From SAR202-VII-2 sp965263165 (GTDB taxonomy: Bacteria; Chloroflexota; Dehalococcoidia; Lucifugimonadales; SAR202-VII-2), in NCBI GenBank assembly GCA_965263165.1, contig OZ253584.1:992001-1056000 (forward strand): 64,000 nt of DNA. The letters are read 5' to 3'. Below are positions 37,114-45,426 of the stretch, piece after piece. Numbering within the stretch: the first letter of the stretch is position 1; every line of letters begins with the position of its first letter. The notes beneath the pieces are model-generated. The model ran no database searches. It saw only the letters and a program-made list of their open reading frames with translations, and had not been told where the DNA came from. The position numbers and the translations under genes are program-made.

Positions 37114-37986
37114 TCAGATCTGCGCGTTGACTTCCTGCCTCCACCTAATGACGCGGCGTTCTGCAAAGAGCACGGCCCAGTTGAACACGAAGCCAATGAC
37201 TCCGAAGACGACGATGATGAAGTAGACCTCCGTGGTGGCCAGCGTCTGCTGCGCCCGGGCCATCGAAAAGCCGAGACCATCCTGCGCCCCGACCAACTCT
37301 ACGGCCACCAGCAAGATCAGAGAAATGGCCGCGGCGTAGCGGGCGCCCGTGAAGGCATAGGGGAGCATGGAGTAGAACACGACTTTGGTGAGGATGTCCC
37401 TCTGGCCCCGGCCGTAGACCTTCATCACCCGGATGAACAGCGGGTCCACGTTCCGCACGCCGGCGTGGGTGTTGATGTAGATGGAGAAGAAGCAGGCATA
37501 CCCAATGATGGCGACCTTGGCCATCTCTCCAAAGCCGAACCAGATGATGGCGATGGGGATGAGGGCCAAGGCTGGAATGGGGCGCAACAGTTCAATGAAC
37601 GAGCCGGCGGTGTCGTCCGCGGCTTTCCACCAAGCGGCGATCATGCCTATCGGGACGGCAACGACGATTGCGGCGAAGTAGCCGATCAATGCCCGCCGGA
37701 TGCTCACCAACCCATGCTGCCACAGCGGGTCCTGCGTTGGAGAGTCTATGGTGAGGGCGTGCCATCCGGCAGTCAACACCGAGCTGTAGGGAACGTCGAA
37801 GTTGAAGCCTATTGGCCTGGGGACGATGTAGCTCGTGTCCTTGACCACAGCCACGATCTGCCATACGACCAGCAGTACGGCGATGGTGAAGAAGGTCCGG
37901 AATAGGCGGGAATGGTAGAGGGCGAGGACCACGCCGATTCCAGGAACAGCGCCAAAGGCGGCGCGAGTATTTGTCGGTGCGCTCAT
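37114..37986 (-). CDS. ABC transporter permease, SsuC/TauC type
   Basis: This 290-residue inner-membrane permease has about six helices. ELLRPIPALALIPIAIIWFGFGEMAKVAII contains the cytoplasmic EAA-like loop contacting the ATPase, in the form typical of sulfonate/taurine/nitrate importers. It is transcribed after the ATPase gene with a 16-bp gap. The three genes SBP-ATPase-permease form a complete importer in the middle of the hydantoinase array. Confidence 0.92.
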   Translation of the reverse strand: MSAPTNTRAAFGAVPGIGVVLALYHSRLFRTFFTIAVLLVVWQIVAVVKDTSYIVPRPIGFNFDVPYSSVLTAGWHALTIDSPTQDPLWQHGLVSIRRALIGYFAAIVVAVPIGMIAAWWKAADDTAGSFIELLRPIPALALIPIAIIWFGFGEMAKVAIIGYACFFSIYINTHAGVRNVDPLFIRVMKVYGRGQRDILTKVVFYSMLPYAFTGARYAAAISLILLVAVELVGAQDGLGFSMARAQQTLATTEVYFIIVVFGVIGFVFNWAVLFAERRVIRWRQEVNAQI

Positions 37987-38002
37987 AAAAGGCTACGCTT
38001 CT

Positions 38003-38773
38003 TCATACATTGAGGGCTTTCACAGCCTCGTCCCGCACCAGGTTCCAGAGCTCCGTCTCCAACTCGGCGAACCGCGCCGCCGCTTCTACGCTGCGGATGC
38101 TTCTGGGTCTGGGAACGTCGATGTCAACGATGGCCTTGACCACGCCCGGACGAGCTGTGAGCACCACCACGCGGTCCGCCAAGAGGACGGCCTCATCGAT
38201 GCTGTGGGTCACGAAGAGCACGGTTTTCCTGTCGCGCTCCCAGATCCGCAGCAGCTCCTCCTGAAGCAGGGAGCGGGTCTGCGCGTCCAGGGCGCCGAAC
38301 GGCTCGTCCATCAGCAGCACCTCCGGGTCGATGGCCAAGGCCCTGGCCAATCCGACGCGCTGCTGCATGCCTCCCGAAAGCTGGTGGGGATAGACCCGTT
38401 CGAACCCCGTCAGGTTGAGCATGTCGATGTGCTGCTGGGCAATGCGCTCGGCCTCTCCCTTTGGTGTGCCGATGGCTTCCAGGCCCAGGGTGATGTTGCG
38501 CATCACGGAGAACCAGGGCAACAGGGCGGCCTGCTGGAACACATAGCCGATGTGCTTCTTCCTGCCGCCATCGGCCGTGCGGTGGAGCTTGACTTCCCCG
38601 CCGGCGGGGGTGAGCAGGTCGGCCAGCACGGAGAGCATGGTGGTCTTGCCGCAGCCGCTTGGCCCCAGGATGACCACGAACTCCTGTTGCTCCACGGTCA
38701 GGCTGACATCCTTCAGGGCGACGAGGTCTCCGAACTTGACGCTCAGATTCGTTATTTCGATAGCGATGGACAT
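38003..38773 (-). CDS. ABC transporter ATPase, SsuB/TauB type
   Basis: This is a 256-residue ATP-binding subunit. Walker A is ILGPSGCGKTTM, the signature is LSGGMQQRVGLARAL, Walker B is VLLMDEPFGALD, and the H-loop is FVTHSIDEAV. The start is MSIAIEITNLSV at 38773; the open frame to 38851 adds 26 residues overlapping an inverted repeat and is not used. It powers the permease encoded next to it. Confidence 0.94.
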   Translation of the reverse strand: MSIAIEITNLSVKFGDLVALKDVSLTVEQQEFVVILGPSGCGKTTMLSVLADLLTPAGGEVKLHRTADGGRKKHIGYVFQQAALLPWFSVMRNITLGLEAIGTPKGEAERIAQQHIDMLNLTGFERVYPHQLSGGMQQRVGLARALAIDPEVLLMDEPFGALDAQTRSLLQEELLRIWERDRKTVLFVTHSIDEAVLLADRVVVLTARPGVVKAIVDIDVPRPRSIRSVEAAARFAELETELWNLVRDEAVKALNV

Positions 38774-38803
38774 GCTTGCCGGTCTCCGAAAACGCTCACC
38801 GCT

Positions 38804-38838
38804 CAGCCTTCGGGCACCCGAAAGGCGCTCGAAGGCTG
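38804..38838. promoter_or_regulatory. Inverted repeat between SBP and ATPase genes
   Basis: CAGCCTTCG (38804-38812) and CGAAGGCTG (38830-38838) form a perfect 9-bp stem with a 17-base loop, located between the SBP stop and the ATPase start. It could be an RNA processing or partial termination site that lets the binding protein be made in excess, as is common for importers. This is an inference from position. Confidence 0.45.
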
Positions 38839-38915
38839 AACGGTTTCTCATAGGCGTTGCTGTGGCTGGGCAACCGCCGTTTGGGCGAGCGGCGCGTCGG
38901 CCATGGCGCCAGAGC

Positions 38916-39986
38916 CTACGGGTTGACGATCTCCAGGTTGCGCACGAAACGCATGTCGAACAGGTCTTCGTCCGGAAGCGGAGGCGTCGTCAGACTTCCT
39001 GCTTGGTTCAACAGGTCCTGCGTTCGCAGCAACTGTCCCGTCGGGAACCGGCCGTTGAGGCTGCCCGGGGCAAGAAGGGCCTTGTTGATGAGTTCCACGT
39101 CCGTGTTGGTATACTCGGCAATGATCTCCCTCACCCGCGGGCGGTTCTCTTCCTTCCAACCCCAGTACTGAGCGTTGATGGTGGCCGTGACGAACCGCTT
39201 CAACTCCTCGGACTTGTCGGCGATGGTCTGTTCCAGCGCCAGACCCGGGGACGCCAGCACGATGTCGTCCATGCCAAGGGCGTCCTCGAATGTCCAGACG
39301 ACGTTGAGGGGCTCGCCGAACTCCTCCATGCTGGCCTCGTTACCGAGACTGAAGAAGGGCTCGATGAAGATACCAACGTCGGCGCGCCCGGTCACAAGGC
39401 CTGGATAGGCTTCCTGGAACGGCAGCCCCACGAGATCCACATCGTCGAGCAGCCCATTGCTGTCCAGGTAGGTGTGGGCCACCGTCCAAGCGAACGACCC
39501 CTCGGCGAACATGTTCACGGTCCTGCCGCGGACATCGTCCAACGATGAGATGCCGGACTCGGACGTCGGCAGGGAGGCGTACCAGTTGTTGTAGTCTTCC
39601 CTGGTGTTGTGGCCCGCCATGATCAGCTTAACCGGCTGACCCTGGGGCCTTCCCAGCATCGGCGTGGTTATGGCGCCCAGGATGGCGTCTACTTCCCCGG
39701 CCAGAAGCACTGTGTTTAGGTCGCCAAAGCCGCCCACAAAGATGAACTCGACGTCGAGACCCTCGCGGTCGTAGAAGCCTTCGGCCTGAGCCACGAAGGG
39801 GCCCCACTCCGTGCTCACGAAGGAGAGCAGGCCGTATTTCATGGACAGCCGCTCCTTGGTGGGGGTGGGCTGCGGTCCGGACGGCTCCTTGGGGGCCGGC
39901 GTGGCGGTGGGGTCGCTGCTGCAAGCCGCCACCAGGAGCACGGCAACCAATCCCAGAATCAGAGCTGCGAGCCTTTCGTGCTTCAT
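38916..39986 (-). CDS. NMT1/SsuA-type substrate-binding lipoprotein
   Basis: This is the 356-residue substrate-binding protein of an ABC importer. The signal peptide MKHERLAALILGLVAVLL ends in the lipobox LVAAC, followed by a Thr/Pro-rich tether (ATPAPKEPSGPQPTPT). The mature part has the NMT1/THI5-like fold pattern (FVSTEWGPFVAQAEGFYDRE, VDAILGAITTPMLGRP). The start is taken at 39986 because GAGGT precedes it by a few bases; the longer frame from 40067 hides the signal peptide. Ligands of this family include taurine, nitrate and pyrimidine precursors. Here the flanking genes suggest a cyclic amide or amino-acid derivative. Confidence 0.92.
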   Translation of the reverse strand: MKHERLAALILGLVAVLLVAACSSDPTATPAPKEPSGPQPTPTKERLSMKYGLLSFVSTEWGPFVAQAEGFYDREGLDVEFIFVGGFGDLNTVLLAGEVDAILGAITTPMLGRPQGQPVKLIMAGHNTREDYNNWYASLPTSESGISSLDDVRGRTVNMFAEGSFAWTVAHTYLDSNGLLDDVDLVGLPFQEAYPGLVTGRADVGIFIEPFFSLGNEASMEEFGEPLNVVWTFEDALGMDDIVLASPGLALEQTIADKSEELKRFVTATINAQYWGWKEENRPRVREIIAEYTNTDVELINKALLAPGSLNGRFPTGQLLRTQDLLNQAGSLTTPPLPDEDLFDMRFVRNLEIVNP

Positions 39987-40138
39987 GGATACCTCACGAT
40001 GCTGTGGATTTCGACGCGGAGCGCGTTGCCAGCGAAACTGTTGGGTACACAATACCACATTCGCCAACCCTGCAACGTTGGGTGGCAGATGCGCCGGCGC
40101 TCCGCCCCTGGCGCGGGCAGAAATCGCCGCACGATGGT

Positions 40139-41935
40139 CTAGGAGGAGCGGAAGTTGTCAACGGCGGCACCGGTGGGAACGGCCTCCGTGTCCCCGCTGC
40201 GAAGCCGCCGGCGGCGCTCCGCCGTAGCTTCGCGGTCCACCCCCAGAGCGTCCTCATCGAGGACAACGCCGTAGTCCCGGAAGGCGCTCTCCGGCGATAC
40301 GTATTCGTCCAGGACGTCCTCCAGAACGAGGCCGGGGTCTCTTTCGAGGGGATTCCCCCAACCGCCACCGCCGCCCCGTTCGGTGTTAATGCCGTCCCCG
40401 TTGCCCAGATATTGCTCTACCGGCTGTCCCGCCGGCAGGGTCCTGTCCGGTCCGTCAGCGTAGAGGAACGAAAGACTGTTGGGCGCTCCTGGACGGCCGC
40501 CACAGAGGCCGGGCGTGGGGTTGGCCCCGCCCAGGACAAGGGCGTTTCCCCTGGTGGTGTGGCCAACGGACCGCACGACGGTGCGTATGCCGCAGCCGCC
40601 TCGCCACCGGCCCGGGCCAGCGGAGTCCTGGATGAACTCCCTGGACTCCACGTGGGCCGGGTACTGAAACTCGAACATTTCAGGGGTGGTGAAGGGCATG
40701 CCGCCCCTGATGTTCGAGCCGCCGCCCCAGCCGTCGAGCCCGTGCGTACCTCCAGGCCCGCCGTGCAGGGCGATGAAGTTCATGGCCTGATACGGCTTAC
40801 CGTCCCGCGGGTCTGATCCCGTCAGGGTGTAGAAGACCCGCGTATCCCAAGGAGAGCCGACTGCCTCCGGAATTATCTGGGCCAAAGCGAGGGTCACAGC
40901 CTGAGCGACCTCGGCGCCGGGGTGCAGGGTGCAGACCCCTGTGGGAGCGCCGTCGCGAGGGTTGACGACGCTGCCCTCCGGCATGATGAGGTCCACCACC
41001 CGGAAGAGGCCATCGTTCTTGGGCACGGACTCGTCGAGGGCGCTGGACAGGGCCAGGAAGATGTAGCCCAGGGTGTTCCCCAGTCCGCTGTTGGCGAAGC
41101 CTGGGGTCTCCCCGTCCGTTTCGCTGAAGTCGATGGTGAGGTGGCCGCCATCCACGGTCATACGCGCGTGGATCTTGATGTCGCGGGCGTCGTAGCCATC
41201 GGAGTCCATGTAGGCGGCGCCCTCGTAGACACCGTCGGGCCATCGCTGAACATCCGCTCTGAACAGGCGCTCGGCATAATCCATCGAGTATTCAACGGCT
41301 TCAACCACGGCCCCTGCCCCGTATCGGCCTATGAGGCTGGCGACGCGGGCTTCTCCCACCCGGCAGGCGGCGAGCATGGCGTTCGTGTCCCCGACGGTCC
41401 AGTTCTTGAACCGGCAATTCCGCAGGAGCCATTCCATACGGTCGGGCAGGGGCTGGCCGTTTGCGTGCAGCCTGAGGGGCGGATACCGCAGGCCCTCCTC
41501 CATGATGTCGGTGGCCTCGAGGTAGATCCCGCTGATGCCCGCTCCGCCACCCGTGGCGTCGGAGAGGTGGGCGCGGGCCCCGATGAGAAACAACAGTTCG
41601 CCGTCATGGAATACCGGCGTGGCCAGCGTGGTGTCGCCGAGATGGGAGCCGCCGCTATACGGGTCGTTGTTGATGAAGACGTCGCCGGGGTGAAGGTCGC
41701 CGGGGTACGCCTCAAGTATGGCCTGCACCGTGTACTTGGTGGCGGCCATGAGCGTTGGAGCGCCCAGGCCCTGAGTGACGAGTTGCCCGCGGCTGTCCAG
41801 GATCACCGTGGCGAAGTCGCGGCATTCATTCACCGTGGGGGAACGGCTGGTCCGTTCGATGGCCAGCGTCATCTCCGTGGCGATGGTCGTCAGGGCGTTG
41901 CGGATGATTTCGAGCGTTATCGCGTCTGAGCCCAA
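40139..41935 (-). CDS. HyuB-type subunit, probable TTG start
   Basis: This 598-residue hydantoinase B-type protein closely resembles the one at 35213-37000. It has NNDPYSGGSHLGDTTLATP, RAHLSDATGGGAGISG and, near the end, RGGGGGWGNPLERDP. No ATG or GTG lies at the homologous start; TTG at 41935 is preceded by AGGAAGG at good spacing and gives MGSDAITLEIIRNAL, matching the sister's N-terminus. The open frame to 42064 overlaps the deacylase gene and is rejected. It is followed by the ABC importer genes. Confidence 0.87.
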   Translation of the reverse strand: MGSDAITLEIIRNALTTIATEMTLAIERTSRSPTVNECRDFATVILDSRGQLVTQGLGAPTLMAATKYTVQAILEAYPGDLHPGDVFINNDPYSGGSHLGDTTLATPVFHDGELLFLIGARAHLSDATGGGAGISGIYLEATDIMEEGLRYPPLRLHANGQPLPDRMEWLLRNCRFKNWTVGDTNAMLAACRVGEARVASLIGRYGAGAVVEAVEYSMDYAERLFRADVQRWPDGVYEGAAYMDSDGYDARDIKIHARMTVDGGHLTIDFSETDGETPGFANSGLGNTLGYIFLALSSALDESVPKNDGLFRVVDLIMPEGSVVNPRDGAPTGVCTLHPGAEVAQAVTLALAQIIPEAVGSPWDTRVFYTLTGSDPRDGKPYQAMNFIALHGGPGGTHGLDGWGGGSNIRGGMPFTTPEMFEFQYPAHVESREFIQDSAGPGRWRGGCGIRTVVRSVGHTTRGNALVLGGANPTPGLCGGRPGAPNSLSFLYADGPDRTLPAGQPVEQYLGNGDGINTERGGGGGWGNPLERDPGLVLEDVLDEYVSPESAFRDYGVVLDEDALGVDREATAERRRRLRSGDTEAVPTGAAVDNFRSS

Positions 41936-41951
41936 AGGAGCACCCTTCCTT

Positions 41952-41985
41952 GCGCCTAGCTTCCGTTCGCGCCTAGCTTCCGTTC
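41952..41985. repeat. 17-bp tandem duplication at the deacylase stop
   Basis: Two perfect head-to-tail copies of GCGCCTAGCTTCCGTTC occupy 41952-41968 and 41969-41985. On the minus strand each holds a TAG; the upstream copy provides the deacylase stop and the other lies in the short leader of the next HyuB gene. Confidence 0.9.
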
Positions 41986-43679
41986 TTGCCGTTGTGAGCC
42001 TCATACCAGGAGTTGCGGAGGACGCGCCCCGGCCGGGCGGAGGTCGGCTCTCCGTTCTCGGCAATGACCTGGCCGTTGACGATGGTGCACTGCACCCCCG
42101 TTGAGCGCTGGATCATTCGCGTGGCGCCGCCGGGATAGTCGTTGGCGTACTCGGGCTCCAGGGCGCCGATGGTGTCGGGATCGAAGAGGGTCAGGTCGGC
42201 GAACCAGCCCGGCCGGATGAGTCCCCGGTCCTTGAGTCCGAAGATGTTGGCCACCATGAAGGACAGCTTGTTGACCGCGGCCTCCAGGGTCATGAGCTTC
42301 CGCTTCCGCACCCACTCGGCGAGGAGGAAGGTGCAGTAGCCGAAGGATGCGTCGAAGGCTACGTGCGCCCCGGCATCCGACACGCCAATGAGGACGTAGG
42401 GGCTGCGAAGAATTTCGCCCACCGCCGCGTCGTCTCCGTGGCTGACGTTACGCTGGAACTGGGTCTCGAACTCCTCCTCCAGGACGAGGTCCAGGAAGGC
42501 GTCCAGCGCGTCCTTGCCCTGCTCGCGGGCCATCTCCGCCACGGTCTTGCCCTTGAGGTGTTGGTTCTTGGGCAGAACCGGGCCGATGATGTCGAAGAGA
42601 TCGAACCAAGTGGGAGCGTTGGGGTCCCAGGGGATCTCATTGAAGGCATCCCGCAGCCTGTCCCGGCCCTCCGTTGTGGAGAACGCCTCGATGCGTTGCT
42701 CCACGGGCTGACGCATGAGCTCGCGCCAGGTGGGGGACTCGTCGAAGGACTGGGCGTTGCGCATGGTGAAACGCCGCACAAGGGGGTTGGCGTTGGTCAG
42801 TCCGAAGGGGCGTATCCCGGTGGCGAAGACCTCCTCCAACTTGTCCAGCTGCTCGCGCCACTGGGTGGGGGCGCTCCACCTGTGCAGGACGACCTGCCAC
42901 AGGACCGGCCTGTTGGAGGCCTGGGCGATCCGGCCGTACCAGTCGATGTCCTCGATGGTGGGGTTGCCGCGGATGGCCTCGATGACGCCGGTGTTGAATT
43001 CCCCGACCGTTCCCGCCAGGGCGAAGACCTCTTCGTCCGTGGCCAGCCGGCTGGCCACGGGCCTGCCGTCCAGCCGCATGTGGCGGGGGTTCTGGTTGGT
43101 GGTGAAGCCGATTGCGCCGGAGCGAAAGGCGTCGCGCACCACGTCTTGCATGGCGGCGATCTCCTCGGGCGTGGCCTGGCGCTCGGAGGAGTCCTCGCCC
43201 ATGACGTACTGGCGCACGGCGCAGTGGCCCACATGGGACGCCACGTTAACGCCCAGGTTCTTGTCCAGGTTGTCCAGGTAGTCGCCGACGCTGCCCCACT
43301 TCCAGTCCACGGCGGATTCCAGGACCTCGCGGGGAATCGCTTCCACACGGGACAGGCTGCTCACCAGGGCCGGCCGGTCCTCCGGCTTGCAGGGCATCAG
43401 GCTGAGGCCGCAGTTGCCGGTGATGACACTGGTGACTCCGTGGAAGGGGGACGACGTGGCGAGAGGGTCCCAGAGAAGTTGCGCGTCCATGTGCGTGTGG
43501 TGGTCAATGAAGCCAGGCGACAGAACTAGGCCGCCGGCGTTGATCACCCGCTTCGCCCCGTTCCGCACCCGGCCCACCTCAGCGATACGGCCGTCCTGAA
43601 CGGCCACGTCGCCGGAAAAGGCGGGCAAGCCCGAGCCGTCTATCACCTTTGCGTCCTGAATCACCAGGTCGTATTCCAT
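41973..43679 (-). CDS. N-acyl-D-amino-acid deacylase (D-aminoacylase) family
   Basis: This 568-residue amidohydrolase-superfamily enzyme removes N-acyl groups from D-amino acids in characterised members. LSPGFIDHHTHMDAQLLWDP has the HxH metal pair, TGNCGLSLMPC the usual cysteine region, and SDAGAHVAFD the C-terminal Asp. The start is MEYDLVIQDAKVIDGSG at 43679 with AAGGAGG upstream; the frame to 43733 is an over-extension. Its place between two HyuB genes fits a pathway where ring opening yields N-acyl or N-carbamoyl amino acids. Confidence 0.9.
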   Translation of the reverse strand: MEYDLVIQDAKVIDGSGLPAFSGDVAVQDGRIAEVGRVRNGAKRVINAGGLVLSPGFIDHHTHMDAQLLWDPLATSSPFHGVTSVITGNCGLSLMPCKPEDRPALVSSLSRVEAIPREVLESAVDWKWGSVGDYLDNLDKNLGVNVASHVGHCAVRQYVMGEDSSERQATPEEIAAMQDVVRDAFRSGAIGFTTNQNPRHMRLDGRPVASRLATDEEVFALAGTVGEFNTGVIEAIRGNPTIEDIDWYGRIAQASNRPVLWQVVLHRWSAPTQWREQLDKLEEVFATGIRPFGLTNANPLVRRFTMRNAQSFDESPTWRELMRQPVEQRIEAFSTTEGRDRLRDAFNEIPWDPNAPTWFDLFDIIGPVLPKNQHLKGKTVAEMAREQGKDALDAFLDLVLEEEFETQFQRNVSHGDDAAVGEILRSPYVLIGVSDAGAHVAFDASFGYCTFLLAEWVRKRKLMTLEAAVNKLSFMVANIFGLKDRGLIRPGWFADLTLFDPDTIGALEPEYANDYPGGATRMIQRSTGVQCTIVNGQVIAENGEPTSARPGRVLRNSWYEAHNGKNGS

Positions 43680-43755
43680 CACCGCCTCCTTTGCTCCCTG
43701 TCCAACAGGGGCATTCCCGTTCTGCAAGAGCACTTCACATCAGCGATTCCCTATT

Positions 43756-45423
43756 CTACTCTCGTTTGCCATAGGCGCGCTCCGCCCCCGCCGGCGTGAG
43801 CAAGCCGTCCTCTATGTCATCCCGCACCAGGGATGACTCGCGGAGGCCGGGATCCCCGTAGCCGCCGCCACCGCCGTACACGACGCTGAGACGCTCGCCG
43901 CCGCTCATCATAACCCGGTGGGCGACCTCGCCGACGCCCAGGAAGCGTTCCTCCGGGGCGCCCGCCTCAATGACGATGGCATTCCCCACGCCAGGCTTGC
44001 CTCCGTTGGCGCCGGACGCCGCGTTGATGCTTCCTTCGCCAAAGGCCGACAGGAGCAACCGATAGGAGGGCAGCCGGAAGACCTGCCTGAAGGCCGGTCC
44101 GCCGCGCTGCCTGCCCGCGCCGCAGGAGTCGGCGACAAACTCGCGTGACTCCACGGACAGTCCAACCTGGCTCTCCAGGATTTCGACAGAGGGAGCTTCC
44201 GCTCTGAGGAGGGCGGGCGATGGATGGCCGTCGGCGGAGAGGCTTGCGGCCTGCCAGCCCAGGATCGGATTGATGGCGTAGGCATTGCCGCGCTTTCCTT
44301 CCACGCCCCCCAGTACAACGTACGGGTCCACGGGAAAGCTTTGTTGGACCAGACCGGGCGCCGCCTTGTTAACGGCATCAGCAACTGCCTCGGCGATGCG
44401 GGGGCCCGTATACCACGTGCACAGGCTGGTGCAGGCGGGGTCGGCGGGGTTCACGATGCTGCCCTCCGGCAGGGTGCAGCGGACGCGTTGGAGGATGCCC
44501 TCGTTGAGGGCTGCGCCCTCCGGCAGCAGCGACAGTAGGGGAAGCAGCGCAAAAGATGCCGTGTTGGCCTCCGGGCTGTTGAGGGGCCCGGTTACCTTTG
44601 GACTGGCGCCGGTGAAGTCCAAGTGGACGCCCTCCGGCCCAGCTTCCAGCGTCACTGCGATTTCCACGTTCTCTGCCCTGTTGTAGTCGGAGTCCAGCCG
44701 GGCCGAACCCCGATAGCTTCCGGGAGGGATGGATTCAAGGGCCGCCCGCATGGCCCGGCCGCTTCGCTCAATGGCGAGGCTGGACGCCGCTTCGAGAAGC
44801 GCCGGGCCGCGCTGCTCGGCGAGCGCCTGAAGGCGCGCCCTGCCGTGACGGGTGGCGGCGACGATGGCCTTGATATCGCTCTCGTAGATGCGGGGTGTTC
44901 TGCTGTTGGCGGTGAGTCGCCGCAGGACATCGGGAAAGACGACGCCATCCCGAGCGACCTGAACGCCGGGAATGATGTCGCCCTCCTGATAGACCTCCCA
45001 TGCTAGGGGGTAGACGCCGCTCAGCCCTGCACCCCCAACGTCGGTGAACCGGGCGCGCCCCACGGCCGCCCAGCGCGGCGCCTCTCTTTCGCACACCAAC
45101 GTGGCGAAGGTTATGTCCGGAAGCGCGCCGCCCCCCTTGTAGGGGTCGTTAATCAGGACGGTGTCGCCGTCGTTGAGGCCGCCGGAAGCGAAGACGGCCA
45201 GCCCTTCAAGCGTCTGTGTTTTGAGTGGGACAAGGTGGGCGGGGTGGTGAACGTCGGCGGCAACCAGACGTCCTCCGTTCCTCAGGTCGACTAGGCCCAT
45301 GGCGAAGTCCGCGAACCCTGATCGCGCCGCCGATTCCGCGCCGCGCCGGTAGACGGCCGTCATCTCGGCGGTTACGGCCCGGAGGCGGTTGACGAGTATT
45401 TGCATAGAGACGGGGTCTGCCAT
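43756..45423 (-). CDS. HyuB-type subunit, divergent, paired with HyuA
   Basis: This 555-residue hydantoinase B-type protein is shorter and more divergent than its neighbours. The metal region reads INDPYKGGGALPD and ARFTDVGGAGLSGVYP, where the usual histidine of the GGxH pattern is replaced. GGGGGYGDPGLRES near the end is conserved. It begins three bases after the HyuA stop, so the two form a translationally linked pair, likely an ATP-dependent hydantoinase or carboxylase. Confidence 0.88.
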   Translation of the reverse strand: MADPVSMQILVNRLRAVTAEMTAVYRRGAESAARSGFADFAMGLVDLRNGGRLVAADVHHPAHLVPLKTQTLEGLAVFASGGLNDGDTVLINDPYKGGGALPDITFATLVCEREAPRWAAVGRARFTDVGGAGLSGVYPLAWEVYQEGDIIPGVQVARDGVVFPDVLRRLTANSRTPRIYESDIKAIVAATRHGRARLQALAEQRGPALLEAASSLAIERSGRAMRAALESIPPGSYRGSARLDSDYNRAENVEIAVTLEAGPEGVHLDFTGASPKVTGPLNSPEANTASFALLPLLSLLPEGAALNEGILQRVRCTLPEGSIVNPADPACTSLCTWYTGPRIAEAVADAVNKAAPGLVQQSFPVDPYVVLGGVEGKRGNAYAINPILGWQAASLSADGHPSPALLRAEAPSVEILESQVGLSVESREFVADSCGAGRQRGGPAFRQVFRLPSYRLLLSAFGEGSINAASGANGGKPGVGNAIVIEAGAPEERFLGVGEVAHRVMMSGGERLSVVYGGGGGYGDPGLRESSLVRDDIEDGLLTPAGAERAYGKRE

Positions 45424-45426
45424 GCG

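Noticed and set aside
37001..37144. N-terminal extension of the HyuB gene
   Set aside because: It overlaps the ABC permease end, lacks homology to the sister HyuB N-termini, and a ribosome site precedes the GTG at 37000.
41936..42064. N-terminal extension of the HyuB gene into the deacylase
   Set aside because: It overlaps the well-supported deacylase C-terminus and crosses the 17-bp tandem repeat; the TTG at 41935 fits the ribosome site and sister proteins.
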